Positions 15,779-25,698 of a stretch of 64,000 nt of DNA are shown in pieces. The notes under the pieces were generated by a model that had not been told where the DNA came from, ran no database searches, and saw only the letters and a program-made list of their open reading frames with translations. The first letter of the stretch is position 1. The number at the start of each line of letters is the position of its first letter. The DNA comes from Mycolicibacter longobardus (GTDB lineage: Bacteria; Actinomycetota; Actinomycetes; Mycobacteriales; Mycobacteriaceae). The position numbers and the translations under genes were made by a program. The DNA is taken from NCBI RefSeq assembly GCF_002102265.1, contig NZ_LQPG01000009.1, forward strand, positions 1 through 64,000, read 5' to 3'.

Positions 15779-17148
15779 CCGCGCCGCTGTGGTTGGCCTT
15801 GCCACCGGAGGTTCATTCGTCGTTGTTGAGCAGCGGCCCGGGAGCCGAGACGCTGCTGGCAGCAGCGCAGGCATGGTCGTCGTTGAGCGAGCAATATGCT
15901 TCGGCAGCAACAGAACTGACCGACATACTGGAGTCTGTACGGGCCGGGGCCTGGCACGGTCCCAGCTCTGACCGGTACACGGACTCCCATCTGCCATATC
16001 TGGCTTGGTTGATGCGCGCCGGCAACGACAGCATGTCGACAGCCGTCCAGCACGAAACCATGGCGGCCGCCTACACGGCTGCGCTGGCCACCATGCCGAC
16101 ACCGGCCGAGATCGCGGCCAACCACGCCGTCCACGACGTATTGGTGGCCACAAACTTCTTCGGCATCAACACCATTCCGATCGCTGTCAACGAAGCCGAC
16201 TACGCCCGCATGTGGGTCCAGGCGGCAGCCACGATGGAAAGCTATCAAGCGGTCTCTGACACCGCGCTGGCCTCGACTCCCCGCTCGACACCGGCTCCGC
16301 CGATCGTGGCATCTGACGGCGGCAGCGGCGACGACGGCGGTGACGATGGCGGCGGTGGCGGATCGAACTGGATCGAGTCCCTTCCGGCGCTCATTGAGTT
16401 CGCCGACCTCTTTGACGAATGGATCATCCAGGCGATCATCTACAGCATCACGGCAAGTCCGGCGTTGATCCCGGCCATTGGAGCAGCCGAGCCCGAGGCG
16501 GCGGCCGTCGGTCCGGCCGCGGCCGCCCTGGGGGGTGCGGCAGTTGTCGCTCCCCTGTCAGGGATGCCCAGCGTGTCTACCGCGACACAAAGCGAGCCAT
16601 GGCCCGCAATGGGAACCGCTCCCCCGAGTGCACCGGCCGCAACCGCCGCCGGGTCCACCCCCGCGTCCGGTCCGAGCGTGACCACCCCGGCGGCGGCGCC
16701 GACGGCCGCGGCGGCGGGATTCCGCCACCAACGTGCCGGTGACGAAGGTCCCGATACGCCAGTCGGCCCGACATTGAACGACCGCGACAAGACCCGGGCG
16801 CCGTCCTCCGGCGTGAGCGCCGCCGCCACTACCCGGAAAGCGGCATCGGCTCGACGACGGCGCCGGACAGCGGCCAAGGATCCCGGCGTCACGGCGAGCA
16901 TGAACGCTGGACCGTTGGCGGATGACGAGCCGACAACGGATGGACCGGCCACCTCGACCTTGGCTTCCGCGCACAGCGCAGGGGCACTGGGACTCGGCGG
17001 TACCCATAGTAAGGACACCGCCTCTCGCGCAACGGGTTTGACCACATTGAAAGGTGACCACCTTGACGGCGAGCCGACCATGCCGATGATGCCGGCCACC
17101 TGGCCCCAGGACGCCGAGCGGCCATCCGACCGTCCGAATGAGAAATAG
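15775..17148 (+). CDS. PPE family protein, PPE2-like
   Basis: 457 residues. The PPE domain (about 1-175) starts [15 protein letters not shown] and contains GAWHGPSS (the WxG turn) and [23 protein letters not shown]. An acidic Gly/Asp-rich linker and Ala/Pro-rich region follow, with a polybasic stretch [10 protein letters not shown] near 390. The C-terminal block LGLGGTHSK ... MPMMPATW matches the C-terminus shared by PPE2 and related proteins. I chose the ATG at 15775 because it gives the canonical PPE N-terminus and overlaps the upstream ORF. PPE proteins are normally secreted by ESX systems with a PE partner; no PE gene is next to it. In PPE2 a comparable basic stretch acts as a nuclear localisation signal in macrophages. 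Confidence 0.88.
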   Translation: MTAPLWLALPPEVHSSLLSSGPGAETLLAAAQAWSSLSEQYASAATELTDILESVRAGAWHGPSSDRYTDSHLPYLAWLMRAGNDSMSTAVQHETMAAAYTAALATMPTPAEIAANHAVHDVLVATNFFGINTIPIAVNEADYARMWVQAAATMESYQAVSDTALASTPRSTPAPPIVASDGGSGDDGGDDGGGGGSNWIESLPALIEFADLFDEWIIQAIIYSITASPALIPAIGAAEPEAAAVGPAAAALGGAAVVAPLSGMPSVSTATQSEPWPAMGTAPPSAPAATAAGSTPASGPSVTTPAAAPTAAAAGFRHQRAGDEGPDTPVGPTLNDRDKTRAPSSGVSAAATTRKAASARRRRRTAAKDPGVTASMNAGPLADDEPTTDGPATSTLASAHSAGALGLGGTHSKDTASRATGLTTLKGDHLDGEPTMPMMPATWPQDAERPSDRPNEK

Positions 17149-17152
17149 GCGC

Positions 17153-18355
17153 CTATCCGGCCGCAGGTGGCCGCGGCATCCGGAAGCGGCGGTCCTTCAT
17201 CCGGAACACCGCGTTGCTGCCGCTGCGGGGCGCGCCCATCGGTCCCATCACCGGCATCGGGGCGTTGCCCGCTGCGGGCCTCAACGAGTTGGATGCCTCG
17301 CCGGGCGCCGCACGGACGGTCAGCGGTCCCGATGACCGAGCAGCCGCGGCGTCTGTCGCCTGAGTTGCCGTCAACCAGCCTTGCGGCACCGACAGCTTCC
17401 CCACCGGCGCCGCCTTGCCTGCGCTCGCCAGCACCCCCGTGGGGAAGCCTCGCAACGACGTCCCGGGCGCATCGGCCAGGACCATGGGGCGAGGCGGCAA
17501 CTCCCCCTTGGCTATTGGGTCTTGTGCGTTCAGGATCGCCATACCGAAGATGCCCTGCGAACCGATGGTGAATGGCACCTGTTGAGCTACGCCCAACACC
17601 CCCAGGGTGGGACCGAGAATCGCAAGCTCGGCGACTATCGGCCACGTCATCGGCGGTGTGACCTGGGCGGCGCCCGCTTGCGGCGCCTGCACCGGTGCTG
17701 CGGTGAGGATCTGTGACTGTTGCGGGGAGCCCGAAAGTAATTCCGACAAAAGCAGTTTGGTGTCCTGGGCGACAACGTCGGCGGCGGCGCGCGCCGCCGC
17801 GGCATGCTGAGCGGATTGCCCGCCTAGGTTGGTGGTCTCCGGCGGCTGTTGAAATGGCGTCGGTGTGCCCGTCGCCGCCGAGGCTCCCGCGTAGCCATAC
17901 ATCGCTGTCGCGTCCTGGGCCCACATCTCGGCGTAGACGGCCTCGGTGGCCGCGATCGCCAGTGCGTTCTGGCCGAAGAAATTCGTGGCCACCAGCATCG
18001 CCAGTTGGGTGCGGTTGGCCGCCACCGCTGCCGGTGGCACGGTCGCGGCGAACGCGGTCTCATAGGCGCCTGCCACCGCCCGGATCTGGGCGGCGGTCTG
18101 TTCGGCCTGCGCCGCGGTCGCCGTGGCCCACTCCATATATCGGGTGGCAGCCGCCGCCATCGTCGCCGAGGCAGGACCCGACCAGTGCTGGCCCTGCAGG
18201 GTCGAGATGGTCGCGGAGTAACCGGTTGCGACTGACTCCAGTTGCCGGGCGATGTCGTCCCAGGCCGCGGCCGCAGCCATCATCGGCCCCGACCCAGGAC
18301 CGGAATACATCCTGGTCGAATTGATCTCGGGCGGTAGGGCGCCGAAATCAAACAT
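17153..18355 (-). CDS. PPE family protein, PPE-SVP subfamily
   Basis: 400 residues. The N-terminal PPE domain begins [17 protein letters not shown] and contains GQHWSGPAS (WxG) and [26 protein letters not shown]. The central signature GKLSVPQGW fits the SVP subfamily motif (GxxSVPxxW) at about 318-326. The C-terminus, [16 protein letters not shown], is typical of SVP proteins. The start is the ATG at 18355; a TTG just before it is less likely. It follows the next PPE-SVP gene by 25 bases on the same strand, so the pair is an operon and probably a tandem duplication. Expected to be surface-associated or secreted through ESX-5, by family knowledge. Confidence 0.9.
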   Translation of the reverse strand: MFDFGALPPEINSTRMYSGPGSGPMMAAAAAWDDIARQLESVATGYSATISTLQGQHWSGPASATMAAAATRYMEWATATAAQAEQTAAQIRAVAGAYETAFAATVPPAAVAANRTQLAMLVATNFFGQNALAIAATEAVYAEMWAQDATAMYGYAGASAATGTPTPFQQPPETTNLGGQSAQHAAAARAAADVVAQDTKLLLSELLSGSPQQSQILTAAPVQAPQAGAAQVTPPMTWPIVAELAILGPTLGVLGVAQQVPFTIGSQGIFGMAILNAQDPIAKGELPPRPMVLADAPGTSLRGFPTGVLASAGKAAPVGKLSVPQGWLTATQATDAAAARSSGPLTVRAAPGEASNSLRPAAGNAPMPVMGPMGAPRSGSNAVFRMKDRRFRMPRPPAAG

Positions 18356-18380
18356 CAATTGCCCCGTCGGCGAGCATCAG

Positions 18381-19607
18381 CTATCCACCACAGGACGGAC
18401 GAGGCATCTTGAAGCGACTGGGCGCGACCCGCAAGGCACCGGCGACCGACTGGCGCCCCGCCGCACCCGCACCGGCCATCATTGCCGCCACCGGCCCCAT
18501 GCCCATCGCCGGAGACGCGCCGGGCATATCCGCCACCGATCCGTCCTGCGAGGTATCCGCGAGGTCTGCTTCCGACAGCCACACCGGGTCTTCGGAAGCG
18601 GCCGCCGCCGGGGTGGCATCCGCCCACGCCTGCGGTACCGACAGCCCTCCCACCGGTGGGGCGTCGCCGCCCATCTGGGCAAGCACCTCGTGGCGATCTT
18701 CTGCACCGGACCCCGCTGGCGGTGTTGCTTCGTTGACCAGGACCGGTCCCGTCGCGCTGGCCGAGCCTATGCCGGCATTGCCATGGGTGAGCAGGAAGGC
18801 GTTGCCGGCCAGCGAGAAGGAACCAATCGCCGAGACCGTACGGGCGGTCTGCATGCCGAAAGACGCCGGACCCAGCAGGACGTTCATGGCCGCGACCAGA
18901 TCAAGCGGCAAGAACGGGTCTGCCTGTGCAGGCAGTGCGGTAGCTGCTCCCGTCGAGAGGCCGCCGAGCTGCTGCGGCAACGCCGTAAGCAGCTGCGACA
19001 GAGAGGCCTGCGAGTTCGACGCACCCGCGGCACCCGCGGAACCGGCGACCGCGGCGGCCTGGGCAGCGCCACCAGCCGGGTTGGTCGTCGGCGGCGGCGG
19101 CTGAAACGCCGGCAACTGCGTCGCCGTCGCCGCCGAGGAGGCATAGCCATACATTCCGAGAGTGTCCTGGGCCCACATCTCGGCGTACTCGAACTCGGTG
19201 GCCGCGATCGCCGGTGTGTTCTGCCCCAGGACGTTGGTGGCGGCCAGGTTCGCCAGCCGGGCGCGGTTGGCGGTCACCAGTGGCGGCGGCACGATCGCGG
19301 CCCGCGCGTTCTCGTAGGCGGCCGCCGCGGCGCGCGCCTGTCCGGCCGCGCGTTCAACCTGGCTCGCCGTCGCCGCCGCCCACTCGGCGTACCGTGTTGC
19401 AGCCGCGGCCATCGCCGCGGATGCCGGGCCGGCCCAACTTTGGCCCTGCAAATCCGCGATCACCGAGAAATATCCGTTAGCAAATGAATTCAATTGCGCC
19501 GCAAGTCCATCGTAAGCCGCCGCAGCGGTCAGCAATGGCCCCGAGCCAGGACCCGCATAAACTTTTGCCGAGGTGATCTCGGGCGGGGAGATTCCAAAAT
19601 CCAACAT
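18381..19607 (-). CDS. PPE family protein, PPE-SVP subfamily
   Basis: 408 residues from the ATG at 19607 ([17 protein letters not shown]). The PPE domain contains GQSWAGPAS and the conserved [24 protein letters not shown]. The SVP signature GGLSVPQAW lies near residue 325. A Met/Gly/Ala-rich tail ends [11 protein letters not shown]. It is parallel in layout to the downstream PPE-SVP gene but clearly diverged, so the duplication is old. A longer in-frame extension upstream lacks a sensible PPE start. AGAGGGG lies 9 bases before the ATG. A 44-codon ORF ends one base upstream. Confidence 0.9.
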   Translation of the reverse strand: MLDFGISPPEITSAKVYAGPGSGPLLTAAAAYDGLAAQLNSFANGYFSVIADLQGQSWAGPASAAMAAAATRYAEWAAATASQVERAAGQARAAAAAYENARAAIVPPPLVTANRARLANLAATNVLGQNTPAIAATEFEYAEMWAQDTLGMYGYASSAATATQLPAFQPPPPTTNPAGGAAQAAAVAGSAGAAGASNSQASLSQLLTALPQQLGGLSTGAATALPAQADPFLPLDLVAAMNVLLGPASFGMQTARTVSAIGSFSLAGNAFLLTHGNAGIGSASATGPVLVNEATPPAGSGAEDRHEVLAQMGGDAPPVGGLSVPQAWADATPAAAASEDPVWLSEADLADTSQDGSVADMPGASPAMGMGPVAAMMAGAGAAGRQSVAGALRVAPSRFKMPRPSCGG

Positions 19608-19608
19608 G

Positions 19609-19743
19609 TCACGTAGCCCCTCTAGTTGCCGTTCCATCGGCGACCAGCGGTGCCGCACTGACCCGCGGTTCGGGCTCATAGAGCCGATCGACCAACGATG
19701 GCTCAACCGGACCGGATCGCGCGGCGGCGTTGCCGCCGATCAT
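19609..19743 (-). CDS. Possible 44-residue leader ORF upstream of PPE pair
   Basis: ATG at 19743 is preceded by CAAGGAAG four bases upstream, a good ribosome-binding site. The frame encodes 44 residues starting [15 protein letters not shown] and stops one base before the PPE ATG (TGACATG), so the two could be translationally coupled. I recognise no family. It may be a real small gene of the PPE operon or a chance frame. The spacing and ribosome-binding site argue for translation. Confidence 0.35.
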   Translation of the reverse strand: MIGGNAAARSGPVEPSLVDRLYEPEPRVSAAPLVADGTATRGAT

Positions 19744-19791
19744 TCGACTTCCTTGAATTACCCCGGTCCGCCCGAAAATTAACCCCAGTCC

Positions 19792-19808
19792 GGAAGGAAT
19801 TTCCTTCC
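19792..19808. promoter_or_regulatory. Perfect 17-base palindrome upstream of PPE operon
   Basis: GGAAGGAA-T-TTCCTTCC is a perfect inverted repeat 48 bases upstream of the leader ORF start. On the minus strand TTAATT follows at a position suitable for a -10 element. A dimeric regulator could bind here. The regulator is unknown. From 19809 to 20105 I see no gene, only a short palindrome GTTGCA-AA-TGCAAC (19914-19927). Confidence 0.45.
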
Positions 19809-20105
19809 ACCTGTACTCAGTTTCAGTTGTAAACCGGCCGTCCGCTATGGGATATGACACCCAATCGCGGGGGGACGTGACCTGTATGAACGCCGGCCCA
19901 CTGGGTGGGAAACGTTGCAAATGCAACTGGGGCCGTCGGCATCACCGTGGAACCTGCGTTTGGCCCCGTTTGGTGCTGATCATGCTCCGATCAGCGTCGC
20001 GTCTGCGCAGCCGGAGGCGTTCGAGCTCGGTCGCGACGGCGGGCTCAACCCCAGTTCGGAATGACTCCCCTCGTTCCGAGGACTTGGCGACTGCATTCGC
20101 CGAGG

Positions 20106-23100
20106 TCAGCCATGGTTGCCTTTGACACCGCCATGTCCGGCCGCCCCGGTGGTGCCGACGTTGCCGTTGATTCCGCCGGGGCTGCCCGCGGCGCCGACCG
20201 TGGTGCTGGCGCCGCCACCAGCACCTGCGGCACCGCCACTACCGCCATCCTTGGCCTGGAAGCCGCCACCACCGTTGCCGCCGGCGCCGCCGTTTCCACC
20301 CCGGCCGCCCTGGCCTGAGTCTCCGCCGTCGCCGCCCAAACCGTTGGTACTGGTGCCGCCGACCCCGCCGGCGCCGCTGACGCCGCCAGTGCCGCCGCTT
20401 CCACCGGTGCCGGCGGTACCGGCCTCGTACAGCCCCCACGAACCGCCGCCATTACCGCCGGCGCCGCCGCCGCCGCCGTCACCACCGGTGCCACCGGTAC
20501 CGCCATTGCCGGCAGTGCCGTTGGTGGCAGTGCCGCCGCGACCGCCGACGCCGCCGTCACCACCGGTACCGCCCTTGCCGCCGGTGTTGCCGTAGCCGCC
20601 GCTCTGGGCGGGTGTGCCGGAGCCACTGGCACCATGGCCTCCCCGGCCGCCGTCACCACCGCTACCGCCGGTGCCGCCAGTGCCGCCGTCACCGCCATCG
20701 CCGGAGATCGAGCCACCCGCACCACCGCGTCCGCCGTCACCGCCGGTGCCGCCCTGGCCGCCTCCGGTTCCCACGCCGCCGTTGTAGTTGTTGCCGAATC
20801 CCTGCTGACCGTTGCTGCCGTTGCCCCCGCTCAGGCCGGGGCCACCATCGCCTCCGTCACCGCCGCGCCCGCCGTTGCCGATGTTGCCGCCGTCACCGCC
20901 TCGGCCGCCATTACCACCGATTCCGTGGATTGCGGTGGCCGCCGCACCGGTGCCGGCGTCGCCGCCGTTGCCCAACGGTCCGGTCGGCATCTGGCCTGCC
21001 GCGCCGGTGGCGCCGGTGGTGGAGCCGGCGCCACCGCTCCCGGAGAACATGTCGATGTCGTGGTTGTCGGCACCCCGGCCGCCGTCACCCGGGGTTCCGC
21101 CCGTGCCACCGCTACCGCCGGCGCCGCCGGCGCCCTGCGCGCCCGCGCTGCCCGATCCGCCGGAAGCTACCCCGCCGCCGGTACCACCGGCGCCGCCCGC
21201 GCCGCCGGCACCACCGGTGCCACCGTTGCCACCGGCCTGCCCATTGCCGCCATTGCCGGTGCCCACCGCGCCGTTCACCCCGGTCCCGCCGGTGCCGCCC
21301 GTGCCGCCCGTGCCACCGGCGCCACCCTCGCCGCCGTCGCCGCGCACCCGACCACCCAGGCCGCCGGCACCGCCCGCGCCGCCGGTGCCGCCGACGCCAC
21401 CGGTGCTGCCGGAACCACCCGCACCGAGGCCCCGGTCGCCCTCATGGCCGGCAGCACCCTGACCGCCGTTACCGCCGTCACCGCCGTCGCCGATGTTGCC
21501 GCCGTTGCCGCCCCGGCCGCCGGCGCCGCCGGTAAAACCGGGCCCGGTGGCGTCCGCGCCATTGCCACCGGCACCGCCGCTGCCGTGAATGCCGCTCGGC
21601 AGGTCACCGGCGACACCCGCGGCGCCGCGCACAGAACCGCTGCCGGCCGTGCCGGCCGCACCACCGGCACCGGCGTTTCCGCCGTTGCCGCCAAAGCCGC
21701 CCTGGAAGCCGGCGGTGGTGGCGTCGGCACCCTTGCCACCGTCACCGGGGATGCCGCCGTTGCCGCCGTCACCGGCGGCACCCCCGGCACCGACCTTGCC
21801 GTCGTGCCCGGAGCCGCCGGCGGCCACCCCGCCGGCCGCGCCACCGTAGCCACCGTTGCCACCCCTGCCGCCATGGCCGCCGTCGCCGCCGGTCTGACCG
21901 TTGCCGCCGTCACCGGTCCCAGCGGCGCCGTTCTGGCCGGCCCCGCCGTTGCCACCGGTACCGCCACTACCGCCCGTGCCGCCGTCACCGCCGTTGCCTC
22001 GGATCGAACCGCCCAGACCGCCGGCGCCGCCGTTACCGCCGAGTCCGCCGGCCCGTCCAGCAGTGCCGGCCTGGCCGGCGTGGGTGCCGTCGTTTCCGGC
22101 CTCGCCGTCACCGCCCCGGCCACCGCCGCCGCCATTACCGCCGTCGCCGTAATCGCCGCCGTTGCCGCCCCGGCCACCGTCCCCGCCGGTGCCGTTGTCC
22201 ATCCCGGCGCCACCGGTGCCGCCAGCGCCGCCGTTGCCGTAATTGCCGCCGTGGCCGCCGGCGCCGCCCCGGCCGCCGTTGTCGCCGGCCTCGGTGGCGT
22301 CGAAGCCCCGACCACCGGTGCCGCCGTCGCCGCCGCTCTGCGCATCGGCGCCGGCCGCGCCGCTGAACCCCGGCCCCTCGTTGGCGAAACCGCCCGCACC
22401 CCCGGCACCGGCCGTACCGGCATCACCCCCGTTGCCGCCCAGACCGCCGTCCGGGGTGTCTGCGGTACCGGCCGCGCCGGTGCCGCCGGTACCGCCAAGA
22501 CCGGCGGCTCCGCCTCGACCGCCGGCACCCGCGCTGCCAAACTCGCCACCGTCACCTCCGACACCGCCGATACCACCGACGCCGCCGTTGCCACCATTGC
22601 CGCCGGCACCGCCGTGGACACCGGCGACTCCCGCCGCTCCATTGCCGCCCGCGCCGCCCGCGCCACCCGCACCACCGACGCCGCCGTTGCCGAACCGCGC
22701 ACTACTCGCACCGCCGGCGCCGCCGTTTCCGCCGACGCCACCGGTGGCACCGCTGGCGCCCGTTGCGCCCGCCCCACCGGCACCGCCGGCACCACCGTCG
22801 CCGAACACCACGCCCCGGCCGATACCGCCGACACCACCATCACCACCCCCGGCACCGCCGGCGCCGCCGACCCCGCCGTCGCCCAGCAACCAGCCACCGG
22901 CCCCGCCGTCGCCGCCAACCGCCCCGTCGGCACCGGAACCGCCGTTCCCGCCGTTACCGAACATCCCGGCATCACCGCCGGCACCGCCCAGGCCGTCGTA
23001 GCCGTTGCCACCGTCGCCGAACAGCAGGCCGCCGGCACCGCCGTCGGGGCTTTCCGCAGTGCCGTCGGCACCATCTCCGATCCATTTCAGACCTTCCGGC

Positions 23101-23435
23101 GCCGACAGGTTGATCAGGTCGATGAGCCAAGCGTTGTCCGGGTCGTCGATGAAGCTGTCGATGCCGCCGTAGATCGGGTCGTTGACGAAGCTGTCCAGAA
23201 ACGCGGCGACGTCGAAACCGCCGATGAGGCCGTCGCCGAGCACCCACTCACTCGGGTCGAAAAGATCGATGATCCAATCGAATACATCGGCTTGGGCACG
23301 CGGGCTGACCGCCGACGGTGTCATCCCGAACGCCAAGAAGGCACACGTAGCCACCAGGATGGCCAACACCCGATTCCAGGGACGTGCCGCTGCACTCGGC
23401 GACCGGCGGCATTCGATGCGGTTTGTGTCGACCAC
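20106..23435 (-). CDS. PGRS-repeat protein with signal peptide, no PE domain
   Basis: About 1,109 residues. The N-terminus has a hydrophobic segment [15 protein letters not shown] followed by a cleavage-like site PRAQA-D near residue 48-50. Next comes an acidic stretch ([13 protein letters not shown]) and then the linker [22 protein letters not shown], which resembles the start of PGRS domains. The remaining 950 or so residues are GGxGG repeats. The usual PE domain is absent. I chose GTG 23435 because GAGGAG lies 9 bases upstream; a longer frame reaches 23474. Export by the general secretory route, rather than by an ESX system, is inferred. Likely a cell-surface or secreted Gly-rich protein, function unknown. 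Confidence 0.85.
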   Translation of the reverse strand: MVDTNRIECRRSPSAAARPWNRVLAILVATCAFLAFGMTPSAVSPRAQADVFDWIIDLFDPSEWVLGDGLIGGFDVAAFLDSFVNDPIYGGIDSFIDDPDNAWLIDLINLSAPEGLKWIGDGADGTAESPDGGAGGLLFGDGGNGYDGLGGAGGDAGMFGNGGNGGSGADGAVGGDGGAGGWLLGDGGVGGAGGAGGGDGGVGGIGRGVVFGDGGAGGAGGAGATGASGATGGVGGNGGAGGASSARFGNGGVGGAGGAGGAGGNGAAGVAGVHGGAGGNGGNGGVGGIGGVGGDGGEFGSAGAGGRGGAAGLGGTGGTGAAGTADTPDGGLGGNGGDAGTAGAGGAGGFANEGPGFSGAAGADAQSGGDGGTGGRGFDATEAGDNGGRGGAGGHGGNYGNGGAGGTGGAGMDNGTGGDGGRGGNGGDYGDGGNGGGGGRGGDGEAGNDGTHAGQAGTAGRAGGLGGNGGAGGLGGSIRGNGGDGGTGGSGGTGGNGGAGQNGAAGTGDGGNGQTGGDGGHGGRGGNGGYGGAAGGVAAGGSGHDGKVGAGGAAGDGGNGGIPGDGGKGADATTAGFQGGFGGNGGNAGAGGAAGTAGSGSVRGAAGVAGDLPSGIHGSGGAGGNGADATGPGFTGGAGGRGGNGGNIGDGGDGGNGGQGAAGHEGDRGLGAGGSGSTGGVGGTGGAGGAGGLGGRVRGDGGEGGAGGTGGTGGTGGTGVNGAVGTGNGGNGQAGGNGGTGGAGGAGGAGGTGGGVASGGSGSAGAQGAGGAGGSGGTGGTPGDGGRGADNHDIDMFSGSGGAGSTTGATGAAGQMPTGPLGNGGDAGTGAAATAIHGIGGNGGRGGDGGNIGNGGRGGDGGDGGPGLSGGNGSNGQQGFGNNYNGGVGTGGGQGGTGGDGGRGGAGGSISGDGGDGGTGGTGGSGGDGGRGGHGASGSGTPAQSGGYGNTGGKGGTGGDGGVGGRGGTATNGTAGNGGTGGTGGDGGGGGAGGNGGGSWGLYEAGTAGTGGSGGTGGVSGAGGVGGTSTNGLGGDGGDSGQGGRGGNGGAGGNGGGGFQAKDGGSGGAAGAGGGASTTVGAAGSPGGINGNVGTTGAAGHGGVKGNHG

Positions 23436-23486
23436 CGAGTGCGTCTCCTCTTCTCGCGCTCTTGCCCGCGACAAGCAGCGTCAAAC

Positions 23487-23535
23487 CTGAAATTCAGATC
23501 ATTTTTCTGGACCATTATCCGTTAAAACGGTTAAC
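23487..23535 (-). promoter_or_regulatory. Candidate promoter and palindromes of PGRS gene
   Basis: On the minus strand GATAAT (complement of 23514-23519) fits a -10 element about 80 bases before the PGRS start. It is flanked by the inverted repeats GTTAA-N5-TTAAC (23521-23535) and CTGAA-A-TTCAG (23487-23497). The first overlaps the spacer to the -35 region and is a plausible operator. Confidence 0.4.
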
Positions 23536-23542
23536 CCGTCCT

Positions 23543-23578
23543 TAAAAATAGCAATGACCCAAGGTCTTAGACCTTGGG
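23543..23578 (-). terminator. Intrinsic terminator downstream of htpG
   Basis: CCCAAGGTC (23558-23566) and GACCTTGGG (23570-23578) form a perfect 9-bp stem with a 3-base loop. Reading leftward the stem is followed, after a short spacer, by TATTTTT. This lies 76 bases past the htpG stop on the same strand. Confidence 0.7.
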
Positions 23579-23653
23579 CCTCGCCGTTGGATCCGTTAAT
23601 GGGAGGTACGTCACACCCGATCAGGGGGCGGGCCAGAAGCCCGCCGGGTGGGC

Positions 23654-25585
23654 TCAGACGGTGCGGGCCAGCCGATCCGCCAGCAGCTCGGCGAACCGCG
23701 CCGGATCCTCCAGCGCCCCGCCCTCGGCCAGCAGCGCGGTGCCGTACAGCAACTCCGCGGTCTCGGCCAGCCCGGCGTCCTCGCCGCGCTCGCTGTACGC
23801 CTGGCGCAGCCCGGTGACCAGCGGATGGCCCGGGTTCAGTTCGAGGATCCGCTTGCCGACCGGAACCTCCTGACCGTTGGCGCGGTAGATGCGGGCCAAT
23901 GCCGGGGTCATCTCGAAGGTGTCGGTGATCAGGCAGGCCGGCGACTCGGTCAGCCGAGTGGACAGCCGCACCTCTTTGACGTGGTCGGTCAGCGTCTGTT
24001 CCAGCCACGCCATCAGGTCGGCGAAATCCTTTGCCTGTTCCTTGCGTTCGGCCTCGTGCGCGGTCTTGTCCTCGTCGGAGTCCAGGTCCACCTCACCCTT
24101 GGCCGTCGACTGCAGGGGCTTTCCGGCGAACTCGGGGACGGTGTTCACCCACACCTCGTCGACCGGGTCGGTCAACAGCAGCACCTCGTACCCCTTGGCC
24201 TTGAACGCCTCCAGGTGCGGCGACTTCAGCAGCTGCTGGCGAGACTCGCCGGTGGCGTAGAAGATCTGCTCCTGGCCGTCTTTCATGCGTTCGACGTACT
24301 CGGCCAGGGTGGTTGGTTCGGAGTCGCTGTGCGTCGAGGCGAATGAGCTGATCGCAAGCAATGCCTCTTGATTGTCGAAGTCGGAGAGCAATCCTTCCTT
24401 GACCACCCGGCCGAACTCGGTCCAGAAGGTGCGGTAATCCTCGGGCCGCTGCGACTGCAGCTCCTTGATAGTCGAGAGCACCTTCTTGGTCAGCCGTCGG
24501 CGAATCGCGTTGATCTGCCGGTCCTGCTGCAGGATCTCGCGGGAGACGTTGAGCGACATGTCCGCCGCGTCGACCACGCCCTTGACGAATCGCAGGTATT
24601 CCGGCATCAGCTGGTCGCAGTCGCCCATGATGAAGACCCGCTTGACATACAGCTGCACGCCGACCTGCGCGTCCCGGTTGAACAGGTCGAACGGGGCGTG
24701 CGACGGGATGAACAGCAGCGCCTGGTATTCGAAGGTCCCCTCGGCCTTCATCGCGATGACCTCGAGCGGGTCGTCCCAGGCGTGCGCAATGTGCTTGTAG
24801 AACTCTTTGTATTCCTCTTCCGAGACTTCGTCTTTGGGCCGCGCCCACAGCGCCTGCATCGAGTTCAGCGTCTGGGTCTCGACCGTGACCGTCTCTTCGC
24901 CACCCTCTTCAGCCGGCGGGGTACGGCGCTCGACCTGCATCCGGATCGGCCAAGCGATGAAGTCGGAGTACTTCTTGACCAGCCCGCGGATGGTCCACTC
25001 CGCGGTGTAGTCATGCAGTTCGTCTTCAGCGTCTTCGGGCTTGAGGTGCAAGGTGATCGACGTTCCCTGCGGCGCCTGCTCGACCGGCTCGATGGTGTAG
25101 GTGCCGTCGCCGCTGGATTCCCAGCGGATCGCCTCGCTCTCGCCGGCCTTGTGGGTCAGCATCTCGACCCGGTCGGCGACCATGAACACCGAGTAGAAGC
25201 CGACCCCGAACTGCCCGATCAGTTCCTCGGAAGCCTTGGCGTTCTTGGCTTCCCTCAGCTGTTGACGCAGCTCGGCGGTGCCGGACTTGGCCAGGGTGCC
25301 GATCAGGTCCACCACCTCGTCGCGCGACATGCCGATCCCGTTGTCGCGGACGGTCAGTGTGCGGGCCGCCTTGTCGACCTCGATCTCGATGTGCAGGTCG
25401 GAGGTGTCCGCATCGAGATCCTTGTTGCGGAACGCTTCCAGGCGCAGCTTGTCCAGCGCATCGGAGGCGTTGGAGATGAGCTCCCGCAGGAACGCGTCCT
25501 TGTTGGAGTAGACCGAGTGGACCATCAGATCCAGCAGCTGACGGGCCTCGGCCTGAAACTCCAGCTGCTCGACACGTGCGTTCAT
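23654..25585 (-). CDS. htpG: Chaperone protein HtpG (Hsp90 family)
   Basis: 643 residues, full length. The N-terminal GHKL ATPase domain shows NASDALDK (about 40), DNGIGMSRDE (about 83) and GQFGVGFYS (about 124). The middle domain contains YVKRVFIMGDCDQLMPEYLRF and NVSREILQQD. The C-terminal dimerisation domain ends LLADRLARTV. It is a cytoplasmic ATP-dependent chaperone. The ATG start gives the standard MNARVEQLEFQAEARQLL N-terminus. It is divergent from the giant regulator gene, with 113 bases between starts, and a terminator hairpin follows its 3' end. It is nearly identical in pattern to M. tuberculosis HtpG. Confidence 0.98.
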   Translation of the reverse strand: MNARVEQLEFQAEARQLLDLMVHSVYSNKDAFLRELISNASDALDKLRLEAFRNKDLDADTSDLHIEIEVDKAARTLTVRDNGIGMSRDEVVDLIGTLAKSGTAELRQQLREAKNAKASEELIGQFGVGFYSVFMVADRVEMLTHKAGESEAIRWESSGDGTYTIEPVEQAPQGTSITLHLKPEDAEDELHDYTAEWTIRGLVKKYSDFIAWPIRMQVERRTPPAEEGGEETVTVETQTLNSMQALWARPKDEVSEEEYKEFYKHIAHAWDDPLEVIAMKAEGTFEYQALLFIPSHAPFDLFNRDAQVGVQLYVKRVFIMGDCDQLMPEYLRFVKGVVDAADMSLNVSREILQQDRQINAIRRRLTKKVLSTIKELQSQRPEDYRTFWTEFGRVVKEGLLSDFDNQEALLAISSFASTHSDSEPTTLAEYVERMKDGQEQIFYATGESRQQLLKSPHLEAFKAKGYEVLLLTDPVDEVWVNTVPEFAGKPLQSTAKGEVDLDSDEDKTAHEAERKEQAKDFADLMAWLEQTLTDHVKEVRLSTRLTESPACLITDTFEMTPALARIYRANGQEVPVGKRILELNPGHPLVTGLRQAYSERGEDAGLAETAELLYGTALLAEGGALEDPARFAELLADRLARTV

Positions 25586-25698
25586 AAGAGCCGAATTTTA
25601 CCGGCGGCCTCATCGTGCTCGTCGAGGGGTTGACTCCAGCGCACCGTCTTTACCAGATCTTGACCGCGTGTTGAATCGCCCCACCGACGATCATTGAC

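Noticed and set aside
20634-23525. A 963-residue open frame on the plus strand opposite the PGRS gene
   Set aside because: Its Ala/Thr/Val-rich repeats are the mirror of GGxGG codons. Long antisense frames are expected opposite GC-rich PGRS sequence and no start signal or family is seen.
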